Source: Pseudomonas sp. CM27
GTDB taxonomy: Bacteria; Pseudomonadota; Gammaproteobacteria; Pseudomonadales; Pseudomonadaceae
DNA length: 42,945 bases
NCBI RefSeq assembly: GCF_013179515.1
Contig: NZ_JABMCN010000010.1
Span: 1 to 42,945, forward strand
Direction: 5' to 3'
Both the position numbers and the translations under genes were made by a program. This document shows positions 36,085 through 42,945 of this stretch, one piece after another. The notes under the pieces are model-generated. The model ran no database searches and was not told the DNA's origin. It was given only the letters and a program-made list of their open reading frames with translations. The first letter of the stretch is position 1. Each line of letters opens with the position of its first letter.

Positions 36085-36951
36085 ATGTCGAATTTCCGTG
36101 GTATCTGGATCGCCTTGGTCACGCCATTGCGCGGCAATGAAGTCGACTTTGTCGCGCTGGAAAAGCTGGTGAACAAGCTGCTCGAAGACGGCGTCTCCGG
36201 TTTTGTGGTGTGCGGTACCACGGGGGAAGCGGCCGCGCTGTCCAAGGCCGAGCAGCTGGCCGTGCTGGATGCCGTGCTGGCCTGGGTGGAGCCGGGCAGG
36301 GTGGTGATGGGCCTGTCGGGGTACAACCTGGGTGAACTGCTGGCCTTCCAGGCGCAAATCCAGCAGCGCCAGATCGGCGGGCTGCTGGTGCCCGCACCGT
36401 GCTACATCCGCCCGTCGCAGGCCGGCATCGAGGGCTTTTTCAACACGGTGGCGGATGCCGCCAGCGTACCGCTGATCGTCTACGACATCCCTTACCGCAC
36501 CGGCGTGCGCATCGAGCGGGAAACCCTGCGCCGTATCGTGCGCCACCCGCGCATTGCCGCCGTCAAGGATTGCAGCGGCGACAGCGAAACCACCCTGGCC
36601 CTGATCGAGGACGGCCACGCCCAGGTGCTGGCTGGCGAAGACCTGCAGATCTTCAACAACCTGTGCCTGGGCGGTGCAGGGGCCATTTCGGCTTCGGCGC
36701 AGGTGCGCGCAGACCTGTATGTACGCATGCTGCAGCAGGTCGAAGGTGGCAACTGGCTGGCCGCGCGCGGCACGTTCTATCAGATTCTGCCGTGGATCAG
36801 GCTGGCCTTCGCCGAGCCCAATCCGGCGGTGATCAAGGCGGCCTTGCACCTGCAAGACTTGATCAGTGACGAGCTGCGCGAGCCCATGCAGGCCTGCACG
36901 CCATTCACCCGGGGCAAGCTGCAGGCCGTGCTGGATTCGCTCGGTGCTTGA
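36085..36951 (+). CDS. DapA-like 4-hydroxy-tetrahydrodipicolinate synthase
   Basis: This 288-aa class I aldolase belongs to the DapA/N-acetylneuraminate lyase family, which condenses pyruvate with an aldehyde through a Schiff base. Residues align without shift to E. coli DapA: Thr45-Thr46 in CGTTGEAA, Tyr107 in PCYIRP, Tyr133 in IVYDIPYRTG, Arg138 and Schiff-base Lys161 in AAVKDCSGD. Retention of Arg138 favours true dihydrodipicolinate synthase chemistry over sialic-acid lyase. The ATG at 36085 has AGGAG 7 bases upstream. No other lysine gene is nearby, so it is probably a second copy or a relative with a different aldehyde substrate. Confidence 0.88.
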   Translation: MSNFRGIWIALVTPLRGNEVDFVALEKLVNKLLEDGVSGFVVCGTTGEAAALSKAEQLAVLDAVLAWVEPGRVVMGLSGYNLGELLAFQAQIQQRQIGGLLVPAPCYIRPSQAGIEGFFNTVADAASVPLIVYDIPYRTGVRIERETLRRIVRHPRIAAVKDCSGDSETTLALIEDGHAQVLAGEDLQIFNNLCLGGAGAISASAQVRADLYVRMLQQVEGGNWLAARGTFYQILPWIRLAFAEPNPAVIKAALHLQDLISDELREPMQACTPFTRGKLQAVLDSLGA

Positions 36952-37023
36952 AGCGACCAGGGCAGGCAACGCCGCTTCTACAGGCATGGCCACGTTGCAA
37001 CAAATGAGCAGCCTTGTGCTGCG

Positions 37024-37061
37024 AAGCGCCGCGCGGGCGGCGCCCGGTCTCATAGGCGCTG
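37024..37061. repeat. Hairpin repeat, copy 1
   Basis: AAGCGCCGCGCGGGCGGCGC (37024-37043) forms a 7-bp stem with loop GCGG (37026-37043). It is followed by a tail ending CATAGGCGCTG. The same 20 bases recur exactly at 38341, and the next 18 bases match at 13 positions. Both copies lie just after a gene (DapA-like and aminotransferase). It looks like a dispersed Pseudomonas intergenic hairpin that may act as a terminator. The rest of the 233-bp gap (36952-37184) shows nothing else except a good ribosome binding site (AAGGAG) before the aminotransferase. Confidence 0.6.
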
Positions 37062-37184
37062 CATTTCTTGCGGCCAGCACTCGTCAGCCCTGATGCGCCC
37101 CAAAGCCAGCCCCGATCAATCTTGTCATTTGCCCAAGCTTAGGGCAGGGTCCTTAACACGGACATCTCTGCCAAGGAGTCACCC

Positions 37185-38318
37185 ATGTCAAAGCTCTATC
37201 CCAGTATTGACCCTGAGGGGCTGGTCGAGTACTCGGTGGTCTACACCGACCGCTCGCTCAACCACATGTCGCAGGCATTTCAAGGCGTGATGAAGAACAT
37301 CTCCACGACCCTGAAACAGGTCTACAACGCCCAGGCTGTTGCGGTAGTGCCGGGCAGCGGTACATTTGGCATGGAAGCGGTGGCGCGGCAGTTTGCCACC
37401 GGCCAGCAATGCCTGGTGATCCGCAACGGCTGGTTCAGCTATCGCTGGAGCCAGATCCTCGAAACGGGCAACATCCCGGCGGCCACCACCGTACTTAAAG
37501 CCCGGCCGGTCGAAAGCGGTCGCCAGGCTGCCTACGCGCCACCCCCGCTGGACGAAGTGCTGGCGGCCATTCAGGCGCACCGGCCGCAAATTGTCTTCGC
37601 CCCCCACGTTGAAACCTCATCCGGGATCATCCTGCCCGACGCTTACCTGCGCGCTGTCGGCGATGCCGTGCACGCGGTGGGGGGCTTGTTCGTGCTCGAC
37701 TGCATCGCCTCGGGAACCGTCTGGGTCGATATGCACAAGTGCGCAGTCGACCTGCTGATCAGCGCACCCCAGAAAGGCTGGAGCGCATCCCCTTGCTGCG
37801 CCCTGGTGATGCTCAGTACCTTGGCTGTCGAGCGCATCGGGCATACGCAAAGCAGCAGCTTTGCCTGCGACCTGAAAAAGTGGCTGCAGATCATGCAGGC
37901 CTATGAACAGGGCGGGCATGCCTACCACGCCACAATGCCCAGCGATTCTCTGGCACGGTTCAACGAAGTGATGAACGAGATGCAGGCCTACGGGTTCGAC
38001 AAGCTGCGCAGCGAACAACAGCTGCTGGGCGACCGGGTGCGCGCCATGTTGACCGGCAAAGGCATCAACAGTGTCGCCGCCGCCGGCTTCCAGGCCCCGG
38101 GCGTGGTGGTCAGCTACACCGATGATGCCGACATCAAGAGCGGTAGGAAATTTGTCGAGCATGGCCTGCAGATAGCGGCGGGTGTGCCGTTGCAGTGTGA
38201 TGAGCCGGCCGATTTCCAGACCTTCCGCATCGGGCTGTTCGGCCTCGAAAAGCTGCACAACATCGAGCGTACGGTCAGCACCCTTGAGCAGGCTCTGGAC
38301 GAAGTGATAGCGCCTTAG
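37185..38318 (+). CDS. Class V PLP-dependent aminotransferase (AGT/serine-pyruvate type)
   Basis: This 377-aa enzyme is a fold-type I class V aminotransferase of the alanine-glyoxylate / serine-pyruvate group. The glycine loop VVPGSGTFGMEAVARQF (54-70), the ETSSGI segment (143-148), the cofactor-pairing Asp172 (FVLDCIASG) and the PLP lysine Lys197 (ISAPQKGWSASP) are in order. Arg366-type substrate binding fits FQTFRIGLFG near the end. The ATG at 37185 has AAGGAG 6 bases upstream. It follows the DapA-like gene in the same direction after 233 bp, but a hairpin lies between, so shared transcription is doubtful. Donor and acceptor cannot be named. Confidence 0.88.
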   Translation: MSKLYPSIDPEGLVEYSVVYTDRSLNHMSQAFQGVMKNISTTLKQVYNAQAVAVVPGSGTFGMEAVARQFATGQQCLVIRNGWFSYRWSQILETGNIPAATTVLKARPVESGRQAAYAPPPLDEVLAAIQAHRPQIVFAPHVETSSGIILPDAYLRAVGDAVHAVGGLFVLDCIASGTVWVDMHKCAVDLLISAPQKGWSASPCCALVMLSTLAVERIGHTQSSSFACDLKKWLQIMQAYEQGGHAYHATMPSDSLARFNEVMNEMQAYGFDKLRSEQQLLGDRVRAMLTGKGINSVAAAGFQAPGVVVSYTDDADIKSGRKFVEHGLQIAAGVPLQCDEPADFQTFRIGLFGLEKLHNIERTVSTLEQALDEVIAP

Positions 38319-38334
38319 GCTGTTCAGCACCTTT

Positions 38335-38368
38335 GGGATCAAGCGCCGCGCGGGCGGCGCTTGATCCC
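38335..38368 (+). terminator. Hairpin after aminotransferase (hairpin repeat, copy 2)
   Basis: GGGATCAAGCGCCGC (38335-38349) and GCGGCGCTTGATCCC (38354-38368) form a perfect 15-bp stem with loop GCGG. Its centre is the second copy of the repeat seen at 37024-37061 (shared block 38341-38378). It begins 16 bp after the aminotransferase stop. There is no T tract. It probably ends the transcript, or it is a mobile intergenic repeat that has been co-opted. Confidence 0.6.
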
Positions 38369-38400
38369 ATGGGCGCTGAGTCTTGTCCCGGCGGCAAATA

Positions 38401-38626
38401 GTGTGGTGTTTCAGAAGTACCACTGAAAAATCACTTGCCCAGCGCTCGTGCTGTACGAGCGACTGAGGCGAGAATATCTTCTACCTTGTTATGCCACCGA
38501 AACGGTTTCGGACTCTGGTTGTAAGTTTCCAGATAATGCTCAATCGAAGCTTCAATGCTGGCGAGTGTGTCGGAGAACTGTTAGTCGGGTGCTTTGAAGA
38601 CCTGGGGCCCTATTGCCTGCCCCAGA
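38401..38626 (-). pseudogene. IS630-family transposase remnant, C-terminal end with terminal repeat
   Basis: Read leftward, this encodes the C-terminal end of an IS630-type transposase: VFKAPD, then stop TAA (38581-38583, probably from CAA), then QFSDTLASIEASIEHYLETY, NQSPKPFRWHNKVEDILASV and ARTARALGK with its natural stop at 38431-38433. The element end at 38401-38430 is the same sequence (one mismatch in 29 bases) as that at 40117 and abuts a TA dinucleotide (38399-38400), the IS630 target. All upstream domains are missing. It is a dead fragment and marks the left edge of the accessory patch. Confidence 0.8.
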
Positions 38627-39016
38627 TTGTGCGTCGGATGCAGGAAGCCTGCCAAGATCACTGTCGACATGCGCGATGGCAGTTTCGATTACCTTGGCGG
38701 TGAGGGCGCGATAGAGCTGGCCATCACCTACGACTTGGGTTTTTCGTCGAACACGCAGTGCGGTGGCATGGTTTAACGAGCGACCGTCGTTTGCATCCGA
38801 ATGACCAATGGGTAGGGTGCCCGCGCAGCCTGGATAGGTAGAATGAGTCTGCATCCGTGAAGAGGCAGGGAAGAACTAATCCTGGCTGTTTCCGAGGCCC
38901 TGCTATCCAGAGCCCCGGACTCTCTAAGTTGGTCGAAGATTACCACTCTTGACCGGCGGGCAGCGCCCGCGCCTGTGCGCGTATTTAAACTTTTCGCGCC
39001 ATCATTCAATGCCTTT
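38627..39016. other. Region without a supported gene
   Basis: This stretch of about 390 bp has only short frames without recognisable domains or ribosome binding sites. It is probably decayed DNA left by IS activity. One small hairpin, GCGGGC-AGC-GCCCGC, lies at 38956-38970 and could lie downstream of the leftward RHS gene. The last ~50 bases before 39017 become AT-rich, matching the RHS gene tail. Confidence 0.5.
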
Positions 39017-39853
39017 TCAAAATCTTTCCAAAAGATAATTTTGCTTAGAGCTTGGTAGTTCCAAATACCGGCGCATATATCCAGCGTATTTTGTCAAGTC
39101 CTTGACTTTAGATCGTGCTTGATGCCGGGGTTCATCAATGAAGCTGGTGAAACCTTTTAAGGGGAGTTCGGTTTTTTGCAATTGGTCTTGCAGATATTGA
39201 AGGTTGAATACGTCCGTGTTGTTTAGCCTTCCGTCGTTTCTATAATCTACTTTTTGCCCTTTGGAGATTGCGTCGAAATAATCCAGATACCTACTCATGG
39301 AATGTTTGTCTGCCCAAACGTCGATTTGATTTATAGAGGCGGCATTTTGCAAGTCCCCTGGCGATAGGTTGTTCACTATGTTGTCAAATATATCTGGATA
39401 TATGGGCTCTATTTCCGTTAAAAATCTGAAGGCGCCCCTTTGTTGTTCTTGCCTACTAGGCACAGGACTAACGGTAGTTATAGGCTCGGCGTTAACCCTG
39501 GAATGCGCCATGTCTGACCGGTTAGGTCGCCCCCCAAAAAAGCCCTTGATTCTACTCCACAGGCTAACCGTTCCTGTCGGGTCGACACGGTTGACTGGAT
39601 CTCCGGAGCAATAGGCGTACGTGTTTACCCCGCCGGCTCCAAAAGGGCTGAAACGATCTGGGCTGGTAAATCTCATCAATAGAGGGCTGTACTCACGATG
39701 ACCGTTTCCCAAATGATATAAATTTGCCAGGGGATTGAGCAATGCTCCGTTAAAGCCAATCTTGAAAGTGCGTTGAGAAGGCAGTTTGCTATGGCCGTAG
39801 ACGGTATAGTTGGTAAATGTGGTGAGAGAAGTATGTCGGCAGTCTGGTTTCAT
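39017..39853 (-). CDS. Orphan RHS-core protein with variable C-terminal tail
   Basis: This 278-aa protein begins with a truncated RHS repeat-associated core: IGFNGALLNPLANLYHLGNG (32-51), SPLLMRFTSPDRFSPFG, then NTYAYCSGDPVNRVDPTG (77-94), the canonical junction before polymorphic toxin domains. The ~184-residue tail (39017-39571) is AT-richer and has no enzyme domain I recognise. Residues ~147-180 (EPIYPDIFDNIVNNLSPGDL, then QNAASIN) resemble an F-box helix set. No signal peptide, no full RHS shell and no adjacent small immunity gene are seen. Small orphan RHS-core proteins like this are common in P. putida relatives; they may be effector tips, recombination cassettes or stand-alone proteins. 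It lies between two IS630 fragments. Confidence 0.8.
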   Translation of the reverse strand: MKPDCRHTSLTTFTNYTVYGHSKLPSQRTFKIGFNGALLNPLANLYHLGNGHREYSPLLMRFTSPDRFSPFGAGGVNTYAYCSGDPVNRVDPTGTVSLWSRIKGFFGGRPNRSDMAHSRVNAEPITTVSPVPSRQEQQRGAFRFLTEIEPIYPDIFDNIVNNLSPGDLQNAASINQIDVWADKHSMSRYLDYFDAISKGQKVDYRNDGRLNNTDVFNLQYLQDQLQKTELPLKGFTSFIDEPRHQARSKVKDLTKYAGYMRRYLELPSSKQNYLLERF

Positions 39854-40116
39854 GGCTGTTCTTCTTGGGGTCTAAAGGATGAGGTGTATTGGTTTTTCAT
39901 TTGGCGGTTCAAATGCTTTTGTTTTTAGGGTACAGCCTTAAGTGGTGATTCATAAGGTTTGATTAGTATTTGATATGGGGGTTGCGGACCCCGCTTGGAA
40001 ACATGCCTTTTAAGTCCCAGCTCCGAATCTGCATCGCGGTTGAGGTGTTGGTCAACTGGCAGAATTACCAGTTTCTGCGCCAAAGAAATGCCGCAAACAC
40101 AGCATGGAACAAGCTA

Positions 40117-40690
40117 GTGTGGTGTTTCAGAAATACCACTGAAAATTTGGCATAGCTCGGTAGAGCCCTACTCTTCAAGCGTTGTGTATCGACATGGGCC
40201 GACCAGCGACTGTCACTACCCTATCTGAAACTGAAAGTGCGGAGCCGCTACGCTGTGTCCAGCTCCGCAAAGGCGCCCAAGATGCACGTCTGCGGGCCGA
40301 AATAATCCGCGCTTGTGCAGCCGGCGATTCTGGCAATGACATTGCTCAGCGCTTGGGTACCACCAAGGATCGTATCGCGGTGGCGGCAACGTTTCGCTGA
40401 ATTGGGATTGTTGGGTTTGAACGATGAACCCCGCTCTGGCCCGCCACGCACGATCTCGGATGAGCAGGTTCAGCAAGTAGTCAATCAGGTATTCCAAGGT
40501 AAGCCCGACGATTCCAGCCACTCGAGTACTCGCCGCATGAGCCGCGAGACAGGCCTTTCTCCTGCCAGCGTCATGCGTATCTGGCACGCGTTCGGGATCA
40601 AGCCGCATCTGGAAAAAACCTTCAAGCGTTCCACCGATCCGTTGTTTTTCGAAAAGGTTCACGACATCGTCGGGCTGTACTTGAATCCCG
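40117..40690 (+). pseudogene. IS630-family element remnant, N-terminal end, frameshifted and truncated
   Basis: The terminal repeat at 40117-40145 abuts TA (40115-40116), the IS630 target dinucleotide. The transposase starts at ATG 40194 (MGRPATVTTLSETES) with a helix-turn-helix (IIRACAAGDSGNDIAQRLGT). A frameshift near 40373 breaks the frame; the protein continues in the next frame as VSRWRQRFAELGLLGLNDEP, RSGPPRTISDEQVQQVVNQV and ends at EKVHDIVGLYLNP, just before the catalytic DDE part. The DNA from about 40690 belongs to another gene remnant. It cannot encode an active transposase. The gap 39854-40116 before it (263 bp) is AT-rich with no supported gene. Confidence 0.85.
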
Positions 40691-40777
40691 GGTCATCGAT
40701 TGCGTACCAGTCCTCGTCGCTTGGCTTGAAGAACGTCGAGCTTTGCCAGTAGGCATTGCCGCCCACGGTGAACTTGC
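40686..40777 (-). pseudogene. TonB-dependent receptor fragment
   Basis: Read leftward, KFTVGGNAYWQSSTFF then KPSDEDWYAIDDPG looks like a beta-strand pair from the C-terminal barrel of a TonB-dependent siderophore receptor. Only about 30 residues remain. It is fused in frame upstream to a sigma-factor start and cut downstream by the IS630 remnant. It is a decayed piece of an iron-uptake locus. Identification rests on a short motif and is moderate at best. Confidence 0.45.
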
Positions 40778-40835
40778 GGCGCCGGCGAATCCAGCCCTGC
40801 AGCCATTGGCTGTGGTCGCGATACAGGGCATGCAT
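40778..40835 (-). pseudogene. FecI-type ECF sigma factor, N-terminal fragment
   Basis: From ATG 40835 (preceded by AGGATGAC) the frame reads MHALYRDHSQWLQGWIRRR, matching the start of FecI-like ECF sigma factors, region 2 (LYxDHxxWLxGWLRRxL). After about 19 residues it runs into the receptor-like fragment in the same frame. All promoter-recognition regions are lost, so it is not functional. The remaining gap 40836-41032 shows a possible Fur box but no gene. Confidence 0.6.
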
Positions 40836-40900
40836 GTCATCCTGCCGGGAGATGCGGGCGGCAGCGGGTAGGGCACCTGGATCTTCCTGATTATAAGTGC

Positions 40901-40918
40901 GGATAAGAATTGATCGCA
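40901..40918 (-). promoter_or_regulatory. Possible Fur box upstream of the sigma-factor remnant
   Basis: Read on the minus strand, TGCGATCAATTCTTATCC (complement of 40901-40918) resembles the Fur sites (e.g. GAATGATTCTTATT) that control FecI-type sigma genes. It lies about 65-85 bp before the sigma start at 40835, the expected place. The match is partial, so this is a tentative call. Confidence 0.3.
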
Positions 40919-41032
40919 ATTATAGTGATATCAAGGTGCTTTGCAATGTTGTCAGGTTCAACGGATAGGTGCCGAGTACGTGCCCCGGTAAGACCTGATC
41001 CTTTGCGTAAACAGCATCAGGTCCAGCATGCC

Positions 41033-41509
41033 TTACAGCCCCAGTTCAGTCAGGCCTGGGTGATCGTCTGGTCGGCGACCCAGTGGCCAGTGGAACTTGC
41101 GCTCGCTTTCCTTGATAGGCATATCGTTGATGCAGGCGAACCGGCGGTGCATCAAGCCATCCGCTTCGAATTCCCAGTTTTCATTGCCATAGGAGCGGAA
41201 CCAGTTACCCGAATCGTCGTGCCACTCGTAGGCGTAACGGACGGCGATGCGGTTGTCGGTGAAGGCCCAGAGCTCTTTGATCAACCGGTAGTCCAGCTCT
41301 TTCTTCCACTTGCGAGTGAGGAATGCCTGGGCCTCTTCGCGATTGGTGGCAAACTCGGCGCGGTTACGCCATTGGGTATCCAGCGTGTAGGCGAGCGCAA
41401 CTTTTTCGGGAGCGCGGGAATTCCAACCATCCTCAGCCAGTCGGACTTTTTCAATCGCTGATTCGCGAGTGAAGGGCGGAAGTGGCGGGCGAGCTTGTTC
41501 GTTGGGCAT
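41033..41509 (-). CDS. DUF1348 family protein (SnoaL/NTF2-like fold)
   Basis: This 158-aa protein belongs to DUF1348, a cone-shaped SnoaL/NTF2-like family of unknown function. Family motifs: [75 protein letters not shown] and [12 protein letters not shown]. The many Trp, Arg and His residues suggest a ligand pocket, but the reaction is unknown. I chose the ATG at 41509 over 41527 because GGAGG lies 7-8 bases upstream. The downstream neighbour of the TetR gene in the same direction, 54 bp away, it may be co-transcribed with it and controlled by it. Confidence 0.85.
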   Translation of the reverse strand: MPNEQARPPLPPFTRESAIEKVRLAEDGWNSRAPEKVALAYTLDTQWRNRAEFATNREEAQAFLTRKWKKELDYRLIKELWAFTDNRIAVRYAYEWHDDSGNWFRSYGNENWEFEADGLMHRRFACINDMPIKESERKFHWPLGRRPDDHPGLTELGL

Positions 41510-41563
41510 GAGGGTGCCTCCAATCATGTGGATCGTTCAGTGGAGTTAGCATTTCGTGCAACT

Positions 41564-42133
41564 TCAAGCGCGTGTGCGCTGTACTTCTTTTTTGAGCAAA
41601 ATGTCGGCGACTTCTTTCGCGCTATCGAGCGCGGTATAGTCGCCCATTATGCGGGCCACGGTTATCGTGCCCTCTATAAGCACGAACAATTGCCTGGCCA
41701 GAACAATCGGATCTGTGACGCCTAAATCGCTGGTCAGTTCGAGGGTATAGTCAAGCAGCTTTTGTTTATGCAGCTTTGCGATCTGTCGAATGGGATCGTT
41801 TGCGTCGCCAATCTCCCCGGCAGTGTTGATAAAAGCACATCCGCGAAAACCGTCAGACTCAAACCAACGCTTGAGCACATCAAAAATGCCCAGGATACGT
41901 TGTTGTGGAGTTTGCGCTTTTTCGCATTCACCACGAAACCACTGCATCCAGCGTACATCGCGTGCATTCAGCGCAGCTGCCGCTACATCGTCCTTGGTCG
42001 CAAAATAGCGATAAATACTTTTACGTGCTACACCCGAGGTCTTTACGAGGAGGTCCATGCCAGTGGCGTGAATCCCGTTTTCGTAAATCAGCTTCTCGGC
42101 AGTAGCCAGAATCTTTTCGCGTGTATCGGTCAT
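41564..42133 (-). CDS. TetR-family transcriptional regulator
   Basis: This 189-aa regulator has an N-terminal TetR helix-turn-helix: REKILATAEKLIYENGIHAT, then VKTSGVARKSIYRYFATKDD (residues ~5-55). The C-terminal ligand domain contains RGCAFINTAGEIGD, a motif typical of TetR proteins of the YcdC/NemR-like set. The start is ATG at 42133 (MTDTREKIL); ATG at 42145 (MDKPMTD) is an alternative. A near-perfect palindrome at 42154-42173 lies just upstream, so autoregulation is likely. The DUF1348 gene follows in the same direction, a pairing that suggests a small stress- or xenobiotic-responsive unit. The ligand is unknown. Confidence 0.9.
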   Translation of the reverse strand: MTDTREKILATAEKLIYENGIHATGMDLLVKTSGVARKSIYRYFATKDDVAAAALNARDVRWMQWFRGECEKAQTPQQRILGIFDVLKRWFESDGFRGCAFINTAGEIGDANDPIRQIAKLHKQKLLDYTLELTSDLGVTDPIVLARQLFVLIEGTITVARIMGDYTALDSAKEVADILLKKEVQRTRA

Positions 42134-42153
42134 TGGCTTATCCATGTGGCTAC

Positions 42154-42173
42154 GGTAGAACGATCGTTCTCCC
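42154..42173. promoter_or_regulatory. Palindromic operator candidate for the TetR regulator
   Basis: AGAACGATCGTTCT (42157-42170) is a perfect 14-bp palindrome, extended to 20 bp with one mismatched pair (42154-42173). It lies 21-40 bp upstream of the TetR start codon at 42133. The form resembles known TetR-family operators such as TAGACCGATCGGTCTA. It likely represses the TetR-DUF1348 unit. The remaining gap up to 42441 holds no supported gene. Confidence 0.65.
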
Positions 42174-42441
42174 TGGTCAAGCATTTGTTGATATCTTGGC
42201 GGCTCAGGCACCCGAAAGGTTGCCAGTATCCCTGAAAGCCAGGCCTATCAAGCCATCCCCTTTCTACCAACCCTGCAGTAAACGCCTATACCACCGTCAT
42301 CTTTGACAAAGTGACCTGGGCCCCCGGTTCGCAAATAGTCGGCCAGCACGGCTCCCGCACGTGCGGCGCTGGCCTGGAGGTTGGTGATAAAGTTGCCGGA
42401 GCCGGCTTGTCTGGTAATGAACACGGTGATGGGGGTATCGA

Positions 42442-42936
42442 ATGCTTTTCGTTGTGCTGCTCGGCGGTAAACATCCTCGGGCAAAAATAGAAGTGCACGA
42501 CGTCGCTTTCGTCGTGGCCGACACGCTGGAGCAAGCCTACCCGGAGCTTCGTGACAGCTGGTTTGGCAGCCCCAAAGGCATGCACATCGACGCGTGGATG
42601 GCCATCGATGGTGTCGAGGGCTGGCGCGTGGAATTCAGCACCTTGGCGCCATTGCCGGATGCGCCTCGCCTTTACTTCATCAACCTGGGTGGCTACGAGT
42701 CACAGACTTTCGGCGAAGCGCATCATTATCTGTTGGTCGTGGCCAGGGACAAGCGGGAGGCCAAGGCAAAAGGCAAGCGGCAGATCCTGCTGCATTGGGC
42801 TCAAGCCCACACCGATGCGGTGCTGGATGTTGATGACTGTTTGCCAATCGATCAGGTCGGTGGGCGATATGTGCACCTGGTCGAAGGGCCACATGCCGGG
42901 ATCGTGCAGCGCAACGCTTACATCGTGCTTACCTAG
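42442..42936 (+). CDS. DUF1543 domain-containing protein
   Basis: This 164-aa protein matches DUF1543: MLFVVLLGGKHPRAKIEVHD at the start, then VVADTLEQAYPELRDSWFG, KGMHIDAWMAIDGVEGWRVE and RLYFINLGGYESQTFGEAHH. The conserved HD, HID and FGE/H residues may build a binding site, but no function is known. The C-terminal part repeats the hydrophobic-histidine pattern (LLHWAQAHTDAVLDVDDCLP), suggesting two related halves. The ATG at 42442 is used; no strong ribosome binding site is seen. It is divergent from the TetR gene and probably independent. Confidence 0.85.
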   Translation: MLFVVLLGGKHPRAKIEVHDVAFVVADTLEQAYPELRDSWFGSPKGMHIDAWMAIDGVEGWRVEFSTLAPLPDAPRLYFINLGGYESQTFGEAHHYLLVVARDKREAKAKGKRQILLHWAQAHTDAVLDVDDCLPIDQVGGRYVHLVEGPHAGIVQRNAYIVLT

Positions 42937-42945
42937 GCTGGGCAC

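Noticed and set aside
38552..38854. A 100-codon frame on the minus strand upstream of the IS630 C-terminal fragment
   Set aside because: Its end overlaps the IS630 transposase remnant in another frame, and the rest has no recognised domain or ribosome binding site.
42248..42484. A 78-codon frame on the minus strand before the DUF1543 gene
   Set aside because: It starts inside the DUF1543 coding region, lacks a ribosome binding site and matches nothing I know.

Overview
The window reads as chromosome of a fluorescent Pseudomonas, most likely of the P. putida group. It is GC-rich, with dense shadow ORFs opposite real genes. A type VI secretion (T6SS) cluster and a cellulose (bcs) operon lie close together, separated by a small oxidoreductase cluster with an IclR regulator and an ABC exporter. 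From memory, P. putida KT2440 has a similar neighbourhood around its second T6SS cluster. The species call is inference; no rRNA or tRNA gene is present to confirm it.

Positions 1-14295 hold most of a T6SS cluster in two divergent arms. The leftward arm is tssB-tssC-tssE-tssF-tssG-FHA protein-tssJ-tssK-tssL, with tssL cut by the window edge. The rightward arm is tagO/vasI-tssA-tssM. Between them is a 319-bp AT-rich region with a near-perfect palindrome just upstream of tssB. Together these encode the sheath (TssB, TssC), baseplate (TssE, TssF, TssG, TssK), TssA and the membrane complex (TssJ, TssL, TssM). ClpV, Hcp, VgrG and effectors are not in the window.

Positions 14330-19811 hold a compact leftward cluster: an AroE-like dehydrogenase and two paralogous KstD-like flavoproteins with a NIPSNAP-type small protein between them, divergent from an IclR regulator. 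This is the best candidate for an undescribed pathway. The gene content suggests oxidation and then stepwise desaturation, perhaps aromatisation, of a cyclic hydroxy compound. An ABC exporter follows at 19831-21684.

Positions 22073-35788 hold a complete one-direction cellulose operon, bcsE-F-G-R-Q-A-B-Z-C, in which every adjacent pair overlaps. Synthase, c-di-GMP-binding and phosphoethanolamine-transferase residues are all in place, so the product is predicted to be phosphoethanolamine-modified cellulose under c-di-GMP control. A strong stem-loop follows. Then come a DapA-like synthase and a class V aminotransferase, each followed by a copy of the same hairpin repeat.

Positions 38400-40920 are an accessory patch with lower GC in parts. 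Two broken IS630-family fragments bracket an orphan RHS-core protein whose variable tail has an F-box-like motif. The second IS fragment abuts a chimaeric remnant of a TonB-dependent receptor and a FecI-type sigma factor. The right end returns to ordinary genes: a DUF1348 protein, a TetR regulator with a palindromic operator candidate, and a DUF1543 protein.
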